Part shown: piece by piece, positions 1-10,977 of the stretch
Numbering within the stretch: the first letter of the stretch is position 1
Layout: every line of letters begins with the position of its first letter
Source: Oxalobacteraceae bacterium
Lineage (GTDB): Bacteria; Pseudomonadota; Gammaproteobacteria; Burkholderiales; Burkholderiaceae_D
Assembly: GCA_021768485.1 (NCBI GenBank)
Contig: JAIZVZ010000012.1
Location: 1-63,212, forward strand
Direction of reading: 5' to 3'
Length of the DNA: 63,212 bases
Notes under the pieces: model-generated
What the model was told of the DNA's origin: nothing
Databases searched by the model: none
What the model saw: the letters and a program-made list of their open reading frames with translations, nothing else
Position numbers and translations under genes: made by a program

Positions 1-1
1 G

Positions 2-85
2 AGGAGAATTGACGAAACTAATCGGCTAGTCTACGAAGTGCATGATGAGGAATTAATCATCATTTCGTGCCGCCACCATTATTAA
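2..85 (+). CDS. yoeB: YoeB-type mRNA interferase toxin, C-terminal fragment cut by the window edge
   Basis: Only the last 27 codons are inside the window, reading RRIDETNRLVYEVHDEE and then LIIISCRHHY before TAA at 83-85. This closely resembles the end of E. coli YoeB (SRRITEEHRLVY...ACRYHY). YoeB is a RelE-fold endoribonuclease that cleaves mRNA on the ribosome and is neutralised by YefM. The Arg of the SRRI-like motif and the His of the terminal HxY, both part of the known active site, are present. The antitoxin gene should lie upstream, outside the window. The gene is followed by its own terminator and sits in the island remnant next to guaA, a usual place for a toxin-antitoxin pair. Confidence 0.8.
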   Translation, partial: RRIDETNRLVYEVHDEELIIISCRHHY

Positions 86-88
86 GAG

Positions 89-117
89 GAAGGGGAGCTG
101 GCGCTCCCCTTCTTTTA
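89..117 (+). terminator. Rho-independent terminator after yoeB
   Basis: A perfect 10-bp stem (GAAGGGGAGC at 89-98 with GCTCCCCTTC at 103-112) closes a TGGC loop and is followed by TTTT. It begins three bases after the yoeB stop codon, so it ends the toxin transcript. Confidence 0.85.
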
Positions 118-161
118 TAGTTTAGAAATTCAATTCTAAATCTCACAAGGGCGGCATCGAT

Positions 162-380
162 TGAATCGCCCCGGAATCCCTAGACACTTGCAAGCATCTC
201 GAAATACTGCTTTTCAAAATTAACGGGCGAGAGCTGATTGTTGAAACCGTGACGGCGCTTCGGATTGTAGAACATCTCGATGTAATCGAACACATCGCTT
301 TTGGCATCTTCGCGCGTGCCGTAGATTTTGCGCCGGATTCGTTCTCGTTTGAGTAGTTGAAAAAAACTCTCGGCGACAGC
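162..380 (-). mobile_element. IS3-family insertion sequence remnant (3' end of orfB plus terminal inverted repeat)
   Basis: On the minus strand, codons ending at 180 encode the end of an IS3-family OrfB transposase: AVAESFFQLLKRERIRRKIY, then FDYIEMFYNPKRRHG and LSPVNFEKQYF. These are hallmark motifs of the C-terminal part of the DDE domain, including the last catalytic Glu in AESFF. Beyond the stop codon, the sequence starting TGAATCGCCCCGGAATCC at 162 looks like an IS3-type terminal inverted repeat, so 162 is the likely outer end. The other end, orfA and most of orfB are missing. The inner boundary at about 380/381 is where integrase codons begin. Confidence 0.75.
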
Positions 381-731
381 CTTGTGCATGTCTCGCGTGG
401 AGTCGGCCATCTGATAGTCGCGCGGCCATTTTTCCGACCATGCGCCGAATGTCTCCGCGTCCTTGACATGGGCCTTCTCTTTCGCCGGCGATTTGCCGGC
501 GGCGATCATCTTCTTTGCCTCGCCCAGTTGCTCGCGTGCCTCGGCCAATGTGATGCCGCCGACGCCATAGCGCCCGAACGTAAGCGTCTCCTGGCGACCG
601 TTGATCGAATAGTTGCAGCGGAACGAGATCGAGCCAGCTTTCGTGACGGCCACATACAGGCCATCCCGGTCGTTCACTTTGTAGAGCTTGTCTTGTAGTT
701 TGAGATTGTGAAGTTTGGTATCGGTCAGCAT
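180..731 (-). pseudogene. Chimeric ORF: P4-type integrase N-terminus fused in frame to IS3 transposase C-terminus
   Basis: A 183-residue open frame. Residues 1 to about 117 are the arm-type DNA-binding domain (DUF4102) of a P4-family tyrosine integrase, beginning MLTDTKLHNLKLQDKLYKV and including LTFGRYGVGGITLAEARE and WSEKWPRDYQMADSTRDM. From about residue 118 (AVAESFF) it is the tail of an IS3 OrfB. The integrase core-binding and catalytic domains (R..H..R..Y) are absent, so it cannot recombine DNA, and the transposase part lacks the first two acidic residues. The fusion is in frame and could make a protein that binds integrase arm sites, but that is speculation. The gene starts about 300 bp from the guaA stop, the normal place for the integrase of a guaA-inserted island. 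Confidence 0.8.
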
Positions 732-1029
732 GGCATTTACTCGGCAAGGGCTAGAAATACCCTGATCGAAAAGCGTGTCAAATTCGCAGGCAAACCCTTA
801 AATATAAAGAATTTATTTAAATACGATACCATGGCACCGCTCAGTACAATCACATGGTATCGACAGCCGATCATGGCATCGTTGCGAGATCATACCATTA
901 AGAATGCCATGAAAAAACATTGCTTAACCGCACCAATCCTTGCCCGACAGTGTCGGATAAAATAATAAAAAAGCCCGTGAAATCACGGGCTCAGGTGCGG
1001 ATCAGTGCCAGCAGTTGCTAGGCATTAAA
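732..1029. other. Island-edge intergenic region between integrase remnant and guaA (putative att/arm sites)
   Basis: This non-coding stretch is AT-rich. It holds an inverted repeat with 10-bp perfect arms (CGATACCATG at 824-833, CATGGTATCG at 853-862), further related ATCATGGCAT / ATACCATTAA words up to about 910, and a short odd palindrome CCGACA-G-TGTCGG at 944-956. Such clusters beside an integrase start are typical of arm-type integrase or excisionase sites; that role is inferred. No gene is evident. The crossover site itself is expected at the 3' end of guaA, around 1030-1045. Confidence 0.5.
963..991 (-). terminator. guaA: Rho-independent terminator downstream of guaA
   Basis: Read on the minus strand, a 9-bp stem AGCCCGTGA / TCACGGGCT is followed by a run of six T (plus-strand A run 967-972). 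It lies about 40 bp after the guaA stop and ends the guaB-guaA transcript. If the island crossover lies within the guaA 3' end, this terminator would have been supplied by the island. Confidence 0.85.
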
Positions 1030-2646
1030 TCACTCCCATTCAATGGTCGCCGGCGGTTTTCCCGAGATATCGTAGACCACGCGGTTAATCCCGCGCACTT
1101 CATTGATGATGCGGTTCGAGATGCGGCCCAATAATTCATGCGGCAGATGCGCCCATTGCGCCGTCATGAAGTCGAGCGTCTGCACCGCGCGCAGCGCCAC
1201 CACGTATTCGTAAGTGCGGCCGTCGCCCATCACGCCGACCGACTTGACCGGCAAAAAGACGGCAAAGGCCTGGCTGGTGGCGTGATACCAGTTGTTCGGG
1301 GCGTCGGCCGGCGCGCTGTCCTGCACCATGCCGGCGGCCAGCTCGAACGGGGTGGCGCGCAATTCCTCGATGAAGATGGCGTCGGCGCGGCGCAGCAGGT
1401 CGGCGTATTCCTTCTTGACTTCGCCGAGGATGCGCACGCCCAGGCCCGGACCCGGGAACGGATGGCGGTACACCATATTGTGCGGCAGGCCGAGCGCCAC
1501 GCCGAGCTTGCGCACTTCGTCCTTGAACAGTTCGCGCAAAGGCTCGAGCAATTGCAGTTTCAAGGTATCGGGCAGGCCGCCGACATTGTGGTGGCTCTTG
1601 ATCGTGTGGCCCTTCTTGCCCTTGCCGGCGCTTTCGATGACGTCGGGGTAAATCGTGCCCTGCGCCAGCCATTTGGCGTTTTTCAGCTTGCCGGACTCGA
1701 CCTGAAAGACTTCGACGAACTCGCGGCCGATGATCTTGCGCTTGGCTTCAGGATCGGTGACGCCGGCCAGATGGCCCATGAATTGCGCCTCGGCGTCGAT
1801 CCGGATCACCTTGACCCCGAGGTCGTTGGCGAACATGTCCATCACCATATCGCCTTCGTTCAGGCGCAGCAGACCGTGATCGACAAACACGCAGGTCAGC
1901 TGGTCGCCGATGGCGCGGTGGATCAGGGCTGCCGCCACACTCGAATCGACGCCGCCCGACAGGCCGAGGATGACCTCGTCCTGGCCGACCTGTTCGCGAA
2001 TCTTCGCGACCGCCTCGTCGATATAGTCGGGCATGTTCCAGTCCGACTTGCAACCGCAGATTTCGTGCACGAAGCGCGACAGAATGGCCGCGCCCTGCAC
2101 CGTGTGCGTGACTTCGGCATGGAACTGCAGACCGTAAAAACGCCGCTTTTCGTCGGCCATGGCGGCAATCGGACAGCTGTCGGTCGAGCCCATCAGCGTA
2201 AAGCCGGGCGGCATCGCCGTCACTTTATCGCCATGGCTCATCCAGACCTTGAGCATGCCGTGGCCTTCATTGGTGACGAAGTCCGAAATCTCGCGAAACA
2301 GGGCCGAATGACCGCGTGCGCGCACCTCGGCATAGCCGAATTCGCGCACCTGGCCCAGCTCGACGGCGCCGCCCAATTGCGCGGCCATGGTTTGCATGCC
2401 GTAGCAAATGCCCAGCACCGGTACATTCTGCTCGAACACCGCTTGCGGCGCGCGCGGCGAATCGCCTTCCAGCGTCGATTCGGGGCTGCCCGACAGGATG
2501 ATGCCGGCAGCACCGTAATTGCGTACGAATTCATCGCCCACATCATGCGGATAGACTTCAGAAAACACCCCCGCATCGCGCACCCGGCGCGCTATCAACT
2601 GCGTGAACTGGGAACCGAAATCGAGGATGAGTATCTTGGAATGCAT
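1030..2646 (-). CDS. guaA: GMP synthase (glutamine-hydrolysing)
   Basis: Converts XMP to GMP using ATP and glutamine, the last step of guanine nucleotide synthesis. The protein is 538 residues, normal length. An N-terminal class I glutamine amidotransferase carries the triad Cys81 (GICYGMQTM), His176 and Glu178 (QFHAE). The ATP-pyrophosphatase domain has the P-loop SGGVDS at 230-235, and the C-terminal dimer domain contains [10 protein letters not shown]. The start at 2646 ([13 protein letters not shown]) matches the family; the frame is open further upstream but that sequence is not conserved. It follows guaB by 55 bp and is probably co-transcribed. Its 3' end (TIEWE-stop) is intact and forms the border of the island remnant. 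Confidence 0.98.
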   Translation of the reverse strand: MHSKILILDFGSQFTQLIARRVRDAGVFSEVYPHDVGDEFVRNYGAAGIILSGSPESTLEGDSPRAPQAVFEQNVPVLGICYGMQTMAAQLGGAVELGQVREFGYAEVRARGHSALFREISDFVTNEGHGMLKVWMSHGDKVTAMPPGFTLMGSTDSCPIAAMADEKRRFYGLQFHAEVTHTVQGAAILSRFVHEICGCKSDWNMPDYIDEAVAKIREQVGQDEVILGLSGGVDSSVAAALIHRAIGDQLTCVFVDHGLLRLNEGDMVMDMFANDLGVKVIRIDAEAQFMGHLAGVTDPEAKRKIIGREFVEVFQVESGKLKNAKWLAQGTIYPDVIESAGKGKKGHTIKSHHNVGGLPDTLKLQLLEPLRELFKDEVRKLGVALGLPHNMVYRHPFPGPGLGVRILGEVKKEYADLLRRADAIFIEELRATPFELAAGMVQDSAPADAPNNWYHATSQAFAVFLPVKSVGVMGDGRTYEYVVALRAVQTLDFMTAQWAHLPHELLGRISNRIINEVRGINRVVYDISGKPPATIEWE

Positions 2647-2701
2647 GTCAGCTTGTCTGTTTGAGTGGGTCGATGAATGAAATATAACGCTTATATAACA
2701 C

Positions 2702-4191
<1,490 letters not shown>

Positions 4192-4409
4192 CAGAAGTTC
4201 GGGCGATTCGTCTTTATTCACGCCAACTCGGTGCCCGATCAGTGCCCGATTAGCCCCGGATTGTCCGCTCAAGGGCTTGATTTTGTAGCAAAAACCCGTC
4301 AACGCTTCAGCTGCGGCAAGCGATTTGACGTTGTCGCCAAGCAAAAGCATTACAATGATCAATAATTCATTTACCGCCGGCCGTCAGCCGGCCAACCAGG
4401 GAAAAATCG

Positions 4410-4955
4410 ATGACTGGCTTGCCGACTAGCCGCGCCGCAGCGCCCTTCCAGGCTTTCTTCGGCGCGGCCGCGCCGCTGCCGGCGCTGGCCTTGTCGCTGC
4501 TGTTGCTGCTGGCCTGCGGCCTGGCCCACGCCCAATACATCTGGATCGATGAAAAAGGCGTGCGCCATTATTCGGATCGCCCGCCCGAGAGCAACGTGCC
4601 GGCCAGCCGCATCATCAAAAGCCCGGCCGTGCCCGAGGCAAAAGCTGGCGCCGCCAATAGCGGGCCGGCGGCCGACGCCGCACCGTCGGAGCTTGCGCAA
4701 AAAAATGCCGACTTTAAAAAGCGCCGCAGCGAACAGCTCGAAAAGGACAAGAAAGCGGCCGAAGACGCCGCCCGCAAGAGCAGCAACAAAGCCGCTTGCG
4801 AGCGCATGGCGCAGTACCAGAAAACACTGGCCAGCGGCGAGCGCATCACGCAACCGGGCCCGAATGGCGAACGGCGCTTTCTGACGGAAGAACAGAGAAT
4901 CGCCGAAATGAAGGAAAACGCGGCCCACCTGAACGATTGCAAGAACGCGCAATAA
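4410..4955 (+). CDS. DUF4124 domain-containing secreted protein
   Basis: A 181-residue exported protein of unknown function. It has a long N-region and a hydrophobic core (LPALALSLLLLLACGLAHA, residues 23-41). Cleavage is likely after AHA41; LLAC at 33-36 is a weak lipobox alternative. Immediately after this comes the DUF4124 motif YIWIDEKGVRHYSDRPP, common in proteobacterial envelope proteins. The middle is a charged, probably coiled-coil Lys/Ala/Glu stretch at about 95-135. Cysteines in AACERM and LNDCKN could pair. It is divergent from guaB and convergent with ratB. Confidence 0.8.
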   Translation: MTGLPTSRAAAPFQAFFGAAAPLPALALSLLLLLACGLAHAQYIWIDEKGVRHYSDRPPESNVPASRIIKSPAVPEAKAGAANSGPAADAAPSELAQKNADFKKRRSEQLEKDKKAAEDAARKSSNKAACERMAQYQKTLASGERITQPGPNGERRFLTEEQRIAEMKENAAHLNDCKNAQ

Positions 4956-5074
4956 ACATGCTGGCAGGCGTGCGGGCAAGCGCGTTTGCGACACTGCAAG
5001 CCAAATCAGAGGAAAGTGTCGTCAGGCGCGTCCAGGCGAACCCGAGCGCGGGTGCCGATTGACGCTGCCGGGAA

Positions 5075-5377
5075 TTAGCCGCCGGCGCTGCCGGCCGCGC
5101 GCTTCTCGGCGCGCGCGCGGCGCGATTGCTTGGGATCGGCCACCAGCGGGCGGTAGATTTCGACGCGGTCGTGCTCCTGCAACACCGTGTCCAAGGTCTT
5201 CAATTTATTGAAAATACCGACCCGCATGCGGCTCAGATCGATTTCGGGCGCATCGTGCAAGACGCCGCTCTGGGCGATAGCTTGCTCGAGCGTGCAGCCG
5301 GCAGCGACCGCCAGCGTACGCAACAGCGTCAGGCCGGGCCGCGCATAACAGACCTGCACTTGCAACTGGCCGCTCAT
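5075..5377 (-). CDS. ratB: RnfH/RatB family ubiquitin-like protein
   Basis: A 100-residue protein of the RnfH family (beta-grasp, ubiquitin-like fold), with the motif VCYARPGLTLLRTLAVAAG near the start and FNKLKTLDTVLQEHDRVEIY near the end. The family is encoded next to ratA and is annotated as RatB, although its antitoxin role is not established. Start 5377 is chosen because its ATG overlaps the ratA stop (ATGA) and matches the family N-terminus MSGQLQVQVCYA; the frame is open further upstream, inside ratA. The C-terminus is basic (SRRARAEKRAAG). Confidence 0.9.
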   Translation of the reverse strand: MSGQLQVQVCYARPGLTLLRTLAVAAGCTLEQAIAQSGVLHDAPEIDLSRMRVGIFNKLKTLDTVLQEHDRVEIYRPLVADPKQSRRARAEKRAAGSAGG

Positions 5378-5814
5378 GCGCCGCTCCCGTACACCGCTTC
5401 GGCGCGCTTGCAAAACGATTCGACGAAACTGTTGGCGATCATGCCGAACACGGGGCCGACCAGCTGGGCCAGCAAGCGGCTCGAAAATTCGTATTCGAGG
5501 TTGAACTCGACCTTGCAGGCATCGTCGCGCAAAGCCGTAAACAGCCAGGTGCCGTTGAGCGACTTGAACGGGCCGTCGACCAGGCGCATCGTCATTTTCG
5601 ACGGCGGCGTATTGGTATTTGCCGTGGTAAAGCTCTGGCGCACGCCGTGGTACTGTATGATCAGGGTGGCGACCAGATCGTCGCCGTTGCGGTCGCGCAC
5701 CGAGACGCCGCCGCACCACGGCAAAAATTGCGGATATTCTTCGACATTGCCTACCAGTGCAAACATTTGCTCTGCGCTATACCCGAGAATGACTGATTTA
5801 TACACTGCCGCCAT
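5374..5814 (-). CDS. ratA: RatA/Coq10-like START-domain protein
   Basis: A 146-residue SRPBCC/START-fold protein. In E. coli RatA (YfjG) was described as inhibiting 70S ribosome assembly; eukaryotic Coq10 homologues bind ubiquinone. Diagnostic segments are YSAEQMFALVGNVEEYPQF, LPWCGG and VDGPFKSLNGTW. It overlaps ratB by four bases and is divergent from smpB, an arrangement conserved in proteobacteria. The 174-bp gap to smpB contains A-rich reiterated words (AATAAGCAAAA). Confidence 0.92.
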   Translation of the reverse strand: MAAVYKSVILGYSAEQMFALVGNVEEYPQFLPWCGGVSVRDRNGDDLVATLIIQYHGVRQSFTTANTNTPPSKMTMRLVDGPFKSLNGTWLFTALRDDACKVEFNLEYEFSSRLLAQLVGPVFGMIANSFVESFCKRAEAVYGSGA

Positions 5815-5988
5815 GCTGTACCGTTACATAAAATAAGCAAAAAAAAAAGCAAAAGAATAAGCAAAAAAGCACGCCCGCCTCGCCGCCTGCACCGCGTTCA
5901 CCATATTCGCCAACGCGCCCCTATTTTATGACGCTTTTGATAAAATCGAAGCAAGTAATTAAACCACAGAAGAAGAATTTGCCATTTC

Positions 5989-6438
5989 ATGACCATTGTC
6001 GACAATAAAAAAGCGTTTCACGATTATTTTGTAGAAGACCGCTTCGAGGCCGGCATCGTGCTCGAGGGCTGGGAAGTCAAGGCCATCCGCGACAGCCGGG
6101 TGCAATTGAAGGAAGCCTATGTGGTCATCCGCAACGGCGAGATTTTCCTGTTCGGCGCCCATATCAGTCCGCTCGGCTCGGCCTCGACCCATATCCATCC
6201 GGACGCCGTGCGCACCCGCAAGCTGCTGCTCAATGCGGCCGAAATCAGCAAGCTGATCGGCAAGGTCGAACGCTCGGGCTATACCATGGTGCCGATCAAT
6301 CTGCATTTCCGCGGCGGCCGCATCAAATGCGAAATCGGCCTGGCCAAGGGTAAAAAGCAGCACGACAAGCGCGATACCGAAAAAGTGCGCGACAGCCAGC
6401 GCGAAATCGCCCAGGCGATGAAAACGCACCGGCGCTAA
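5989..6438 (+). CDS. smpB: SsrA-binding protein SmpB
   Basis: Binds tmRNA and brings it to stalled ribosomes for trans-translation. The protein is 149 residues, normal length: an OB-fold body with [20 protein letters not shown] and [14 protein letters not shown], and a basic C-terminal tail [16 protein letters not shown] that enters the empty mRNA channel. The tmRNA gene ssrA was not found nearby. It lies divergent from ratA and convergent with qmcA. Confidence 0.97.
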   Translation: MTIVDNKKAFHDYFVEDRFEAGIVLEGWEVKAIRDSRVQLKEAYVVIRNGEIFLFGAHISPLGSASTHIHPDAVRTRKLLLNAAEISKLIGKVERSGYTMVPINLHFRGGRIKCEIGLAKGKKQHDKRDTEKVRDSQREIAQAMKTHRR

Positions 6439-6629
6439 GACGCTGTCGGCATACGAGCCCGCTGCGCCGGCACTCATGTCATTAGCGCCGGAATTCCCAT
6501 TTTAAATTCAATGACTTAAATTGAATTCATAAAGAAGATTCTCCGCATTGCCGAGGAACTGCGAAGTAAGTGCGGCGCACGATGGCGGCCGCGCTTGCCG
6601 CCAGTGCAGTCGGAGCAAATCAGTGTAAA

Positions 6630-7565
6630 TCAGCGCACCGCCGGCTTGTCCGACGCTTTGACAATCGTCAGCGCGCTGGCGATCAAACCGCTCATGTCGG
6701 ACAGATTGCCGGGCACGATGATGGAGTTATTGGTCTTGGCCAGATTGCCGAAGGCGCTCACATACTGCTCGGCCACCTTCAGATTGACGGCATCGCTGCC
6801 GCCCGGCTCCAGAATTGCGGCCGCCGTCTTGCGCAGCGCGCCGGCCGACGCTTCGGCCAGCGCCAGGATGGCCGCCGCCTGCCCTTCGGCGCGGTTGATC
6901 GAAGCCTGTTTCTCGCCTTCCGAACGGGCAATCGCCGCCGCCCGCTCGCCGCTGGCGATATTGATCTGTTCTTGCTGGCGCCCTTCGGAGGCGGCGATCA
7001 GCGCCCGCTTTTCGCGCTCGGCCGTAATTTGTGCCTGCATCGCATGTAAAATCTCTTTAGGCGGCGTCAAGTCCTTGATTTCATAGCGCAATACCTTTAC
7101 GCCCCAGTTCGCCGCCGACTCGTCGATCGCATTCACGATGGCGGTGTTGATGTGGTCGCGCTCTTCGAAGGTCTTGTCGAGCTCCATCTTGCCGATCACC
7201 GAACGCAGCGTCGTTTGCGCCAGTTGCGTGATGGCCGCGATGTAGTTGGATGAACCATACGAGGCCAACTTGGCGTCGGTAATCTGAAAATACAGGATGC
7301 CGTCGACCTGTAGCTGCGTATTGTCGCGCGTGATGCAGACTTGCGGCGGGACATCGAGCGGAATTTCCTTGAGCACATGCTTGTAGGCTATTCGATCGAC
7401 AAAGGGGATCACGATATTGAGGCCCGGCCCCAGGGTGGCGTGAAAGCGGCCTAGCCGCTCGACCACCCAGGCATGTTGCTGCGGCACAACGTTAATGGTT
7501 TTGAAGACGAACACCAAAGCCAGAATGAACAAGATAAAGGCGACGCCGCTGAAATTGAGTTCCAT
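6630..7565 (-). CDS. qmcA: SPFH/Band 7 membrane protein (QmcA/stomatin-like)
   Basis: A 311-residue protein with one N-terminal membrane helix (residues about 6-26, GVAFILFILALVFVFKTI) followed by an SPFH domain (VPQQHAWVVERLGRFH, PFVDRIAYKH) and a coiled coil rich in Ala, Glu and Arg (QAQITAEREKRALI). Family members form large oligomeric membrane scaffolds linked to FtsH protease control. The start at 7565 (MELNFSGVAF) is chosen over the longer frame because it begins right at the membrane helix. It is paired with nfeD, about 100 bp upstream, the standard partner of SPFH proteins. Confidence 0.92.
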   Translation of the reverse strand: MELNFSGVAFILFILALVFVFKTINVVPQQHAWVVERLGRFHATLGPGLNIVIPFVDRIAYKHVLKEIPLDVPPQVCITRDNTQLQVDGILYFQITDAKLASYGSSNYIAAITQLAQTTLRSVIGKMELDKTFEERDHINTAIVNAIDESAANWGVKVLRYEIKDLTPPKEILHAMQAQITAEREKRALIAASEGRQQEQINIASGERAAAIARSEGEKQASINRAEGQAAAILALAEASAGALRKTAAAILEPGGSDAVNLKVAEQYVSAFGNLAKTNNSIIVPGNLSDMSGLIASALTIVKASDKPAVR

Positions 7566-7663
7566 GATGCTCCTGTGAGTAACAATAAGTCCTTGAATGC
7601 CGGCGGGCGCACGGCCCGCTTCCATATGCCGGTTTTTATACGTCCGCTTTTATACTTCCACTT

Positions 7664-8101
7664 CTATTGCGGAGCGACGATCAAGCGGCTGCCGCGAATT
7701 TCGCAAATGCGGAATACGCCCGGCACGCAGCTGGCTCCGGGCTGCAACTCGACATCCCATGGCGCGCCGCGATACATCACGCGCGCGCGGCACGGGCCGT
7801 CGGCCGGCAATTGCCAGGCATCGACCGCAATGCTGCGGCCGATGTCGAGATTGATGTCGGGGTCGTGCGCCGGATTGACGGCATGGCGCTTGCCGTATTT
7901 GCTGCGATGCAAACGCATGGTCGCTGCCGCGCCGACCGCCGCAGCGACGATCAGCTGCAGTGCGCTGCCAAGTCCGGCAGCGGCCGACACGCTGCCGGCG
8001 ATCAGGCCCAGCGCCATCATCAGCAAATAAAAGGTGCCCGTAAACAACTCAAAAATGACGACAATGCCGGCGACGGCGGCCCAGATCATCCAGTCTTGCA
8101 T
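7664..8101 (-). CDS. NfeD-like membrane protein
   Basis: A 145-residue protein with hydrophobic segments at about 5-23, 25-45 and 47-62 and a C-terminal OB-fold-like domain (SIAVDAWQLPADGPCRARV, YRGAPWDVEL). NfeD proteins are encoded beside SPFH proteins and are thought to help their assembly. This is the short NfeD form without the protease domain. It is probably the first gene of the nfeD-qmcA operon. Confidence 0.85.
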   Translation of the reverse strand: MQDWMIWAAVAGIVVIFELFTGTFYLLMMALGLIAGSVSAAAGLGSALQLIVAAAVGAAATMRLHRSKYGKRHAVNPAHDPDINLDIGRSIAVDAWQLPADGPCRARVMYRGAPWDVELQPGASCVPGVFRICEIRGSRLIVAPQ

Positions 8102-8294
8102 GGCGCGACTCCTTTAAAGTTGAGTCATGGTAGCTCGGGAACAGGCAAAATAATGCGGTAATACAATTGTAAAAATACCATGCACTACCATTGGTCTCGC
8201 CGCTACAACGGTTTGTGCGCATATTGTGCGCCGATTTGCCTCCGACCTGCTTAAACAATTGACAATAATTAAACAAGAAAGGAAATAAGGGGCA

Positions 8295-8330
8295 AGAAAA
8301 AACCCCCGGGGCCGCAAGGCCGCGAGGGTT
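8295..8330 (-). terminator. ppsA: Rho-independent terminator of ppsA
   Basis: On the minus strand AACCCTCGCGGCC-TTGC-GGCCCCGGGGGTT forms a strong, nearly perfect stem followed by TTTTTC. It sits about 55 bp beyond the ppsA stop. The rest of 8102-8382 is AT-rich and presumably holds the nfeD promoter. Confidence 0.85.
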
Positions 8331-8382
8331 GCTCGGAAACAGGCGCTGCCATGCCTCCGGGTTTGCTTGCTTACTTATTAAC

Positions 8383-10827
8383 TTATTTCTTCTTTTGTAT
8401 CGCTGCCAGATTTTGCCAGGTATCGACCACCGAATCAGGATTGAGCGACAAGGAAGTAATCCCTTCATCCATCAGCCATTGCGCAAAGTCAGGATGATCC
8501 GACGGCCCCTGGCCGCAGATGCCGACGTATTTGCCTTGTGCGCGGCAAGCCTTGATCGATTTCGAGATCATGGCCAGTACGGCAGGATCGCGTTCGTCGA
8601 AGTCGGCCGCCAGCAATTCCATGCCGGAATCGCGGTCCAGGCCCAGCGTCAATTGCGTCAAATCGTTGGAACCGATCGAGAAACCGTCGAAATACTCGAG
8701 GAATTCGTCAGCCAGGATCGCATTCGACGGCACTTCGCACATCATGATCAGGCGCAAACCGTTTTCGCCGCGCTTCAAGCCATTCGCTTCGAGCAGCTTG
8801 ACGACTTTTTCAGCCTGGCCGAGGGTACGCACGAAGGGCACCATGATCTCGACGTTGGTCAGACCCATGTCTTCGCGCACGCGCTTCATGGCCACGCATT
8901 CCATTTCGAAGGCGCCGGCAAAATCGGCGGCCACATAACGCGAGGCGCCGCGGAAGCCGAGCATCGGATTTTCTTCGTCCGGTTCATAGCGCGAACCGCC
9001 GATCAGTTTCTTGTACTCGTTGGACTTGAAGTCCGACAGACGCACGATGACCGGTTTTGGCCAGAAGGCGGCGGCAATCGTGGCCACACCTTCGGCCAGC
9101 TTGTCGACATAGAACGCGCGTGGCGATGCATGGCCGCGGGCAACCGATTCGACCGCTTTCTTGAGGTCGGGATCGATGTTCGGGTATTCCAGGATCGCCT
9201 TCGGATGGACGCCGATATTGTTATTGATGATGAATTCGAGACGGGCCAGACCGACGCCATGGTTAGGGATGGCCTGGAAGTCGAATGCCATTTGCGGATT
9301 ACCGATGTTCATGGTCATCTTCAAAGGCAGTTCAGGCAAGTCGCCGTGCACCGATTCGCTGACCTCGGATTCCAGCAGGCCGTCATAAATCTTGCCCTCG
9401 TCGCCTTCGGCGCACGAGACGGTGACCAGGGTGCCGTCCTTGAGGATGGCAGTGGCATCGCCGCAACCGACGACCGCTGGCACGCCGAGTTCACGGGCGA
9501 TGATCGCCGCGTGGCAGGTACGGCCGCCGCGGTTGGTAACGATGGCCGAAGCGCGCTTCATGATCGGTTCCCAGTTCGGGTCGGTCATGTCGGCCACCAG
9601 CACGTCGCCCGGTTGCACGCGTTCCATTTCGGACGGGTCGTTGATCACGCACACGCGGCCGGCGCCGATTTTCTGGCCGATCGCACGGCCCGAAGTCAGT
9701 ACCGTGCCGGTACCCTTGAGCTTGAAGCGCTGCTGAACGTCGTTCGGCTGCTGCTGCGATTTCACCGTTTCAGGACGCGCTTGCAAGATGTAAAGCTTGC
9801 CGTCGCTGCCGTCCTTGCCCCATTCGATATCCATCGGACGGCCATAATGCTGCTCGATGGTGACCGCGTATTTGGCCAGCTCGACCACTTCGTCGTCGGT
9901 CAGCGAATAGCGGTTGCGCATCGCAACCGGAACGTCGACCGTGCGTACCGAATGGCCGGCCTTGGCTTCGGTCGTAAATTCCATCTTGATCAGCTTGGAA
10001 CCGATATTGCGGCGGATCACAGGCTTTTTGCCGAGGGCCAGCATTGGCTTGTGCACATAGAATTCGTCGGGATTGACCGCGCCCTGGACCACGGTTTCGC
10101 CGAGGCCATAGCTGGAAGTGATGAAGACCACATCGCGAAAGCCCGATTCGGTATCCATGGTAAACATCACGCCGGCGGCGCCGAGATCTGAGCGCACCAT
10201 GCGCTGCACGCCGGCCGACAGGGCGACGTCGGCATGCGTGTAGCCCTTGTGGACGCGATAGGAAATGGCGCGGTCGTTGTACAGCGACGCAAACACTTGC
10301 TTCATGGCGTCGAGCACGTTGTCGATGCCGACGACATTCAAAAAGGTTTCTTGCTGACCTGCAAACGAGGCGTCTGGCATGTCTTCCGCGGTCGCCGACG
10401 ACCGCACGGCAAACGAGACTTCACTCGAAGAATTTTTTACAAGTTCTTGATAATATTCGGAAATTTCTTTCGACAAACGTGGCTGGAATGGGGTTTCGAC
10501 AATCCATTGACGAATTTCGGCGCCGGCCTTGGCCAGGGCCCGCACATCATCGATATTGAGGTCCGACAGGCGGTTGGCGATGCGTTCGGCCAGGCTCGGG
10601 CCGCCCGCGGTATACGACAAAAAGTCGCGGAAGGCCTGCGCCGTGGTCGCAAAGCCGCCCGGAACGCGTACGCCGACGCCAGCGAGCTGGCTGATCATTT
10701 CACCGAGCGACGCATTCTTGCCGCCGACCGACTCGACATCGGTCATGCGCAAGGTTTCGAACGACGCGACATACACGGGTTCGGATGCGACAGCAGGTTC
10801 TCGTACCGCGTTTGACAATTGAGACAT
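8383..10827 (-). CDS. ppsA: Phosphoenolpyruvate synthase (pyruvate, water dikinase)
   Basis: Makes PEP from pyruvate, ATP and water, feeding gluconeogenesis. The protein is 814 residues. An N-terminal ATP-grasp domain ([28 protein letters not shown]) is followed by the swivelling phosphohistidine domain with catalytic His439 ([14 protein letters not shown]). A C-terminal TIM barrel has [24 protein letters not shown] and Cys771 in the [13 protein letters not shown] loop. It is divergent from ppsR, whose product controls it by reversible threonine phosphorylation. The likely target Thr is in GGRTCH, next to the catalytic His. Confidence 0.98.
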   Translation of the reverse strand: MSQLSNAVREPAVASEPVYVASFETLRMTDVESVGGKNASLGEMISQLAGVGVRVPGGFATTAQAFRDFLSYTAGGPSLAERIANRLSDLNIDDVRALAKAGAEIRQWIVETPFQPRLSKEISEYYQELVKNSSSEVSFAVRSSATAEDMPDASFAGQQETFLNVVGIDNVLDAMKQVFASLYNDRAISYRVHKGYTHADVALSAGVQRMVRSDLGAAGVMFTMDTESGFRDVVFITSSYGLGETVVQGAVNPDEFYVHKPMLALGKKPVIRRNIGSKLIKMEFTTEAKAGHSVRTVDVPVAMRNRYSLTDDEVVELAKYAVTIEQHYGRPMDIEWGKDGSDGKLYILQARPETVKSQQQPNDVQQRFKLKGTGTVLTSGRAIGQKIGAGRVCVINDPSEMERVQPGDVLVADMTDPNWEPIMKRASAIVTNRGGRTCHAAIIARELGVPAVVGCGDATAILKDGTLVTVSCAEGDEGKIYDGLLESEVSESVHGDLPELPLKMTMNIGNPQMAFDFQAIPNHGVGLARLEFIINNNIGVHPKAILEYPNIDPDLKKAVESVARGHASPRAFYVDKLAEGVATIAAAFWPKPVIVRLSDFKSNEYKKLIGGSRYEPDEENPMLGFRGASRYVAADFAGAFEMECVAMKRVREDMGLTNVEIMVPFVRTLGQAEKVVKLLEANGLKRGENGLRLIMMCEVPSNAILADEFLEYFDGFSIGSNDLTQLTLGLDRDSGMELLAADFDERDPAVLAMISKSIKACRAQGKYVGICGQGPSDHPDFAQWLMDEGITSLSLNPDSVVDTWQNLAAIQKKK

Positions 10828-10977
10828 AACAACTCCTGATTAAATGATAAGAAATCTTTAGCTGCAGCCGATGACGGCTTGCGCCCGCAATACCCTGCCG
10901 GCCATGGTGCCCAATAAAGGCACGTGTACATGGTCCTATCTTTTTGTTATTCTTGGTGCAGTGCAGCTTGCGCTAAT

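Noticed and set aside
708-965. An 85-codon plus-strand frame beside the integrase remnant
   Set aside because: It runs through the inverted repeats of the putative att region and has no recognisable protein features.
6439-6629. tmRNA gene expected near smpB
   Set aside because: No tmRNA-like 5' end, tRNA-like ends or tag sequence was found; the gap only has an AT-rich 8-bp inverted repeat (6505-6512 / 6520-6527).
8329-10191. A 620-codon open frame antisense to ppsA
   Set aside because: Same cause: it mirrors codons of the intact PEP synthase and shows no recognisable family. Similar long antisense frames lie opposite guaA, guaB and bamA.
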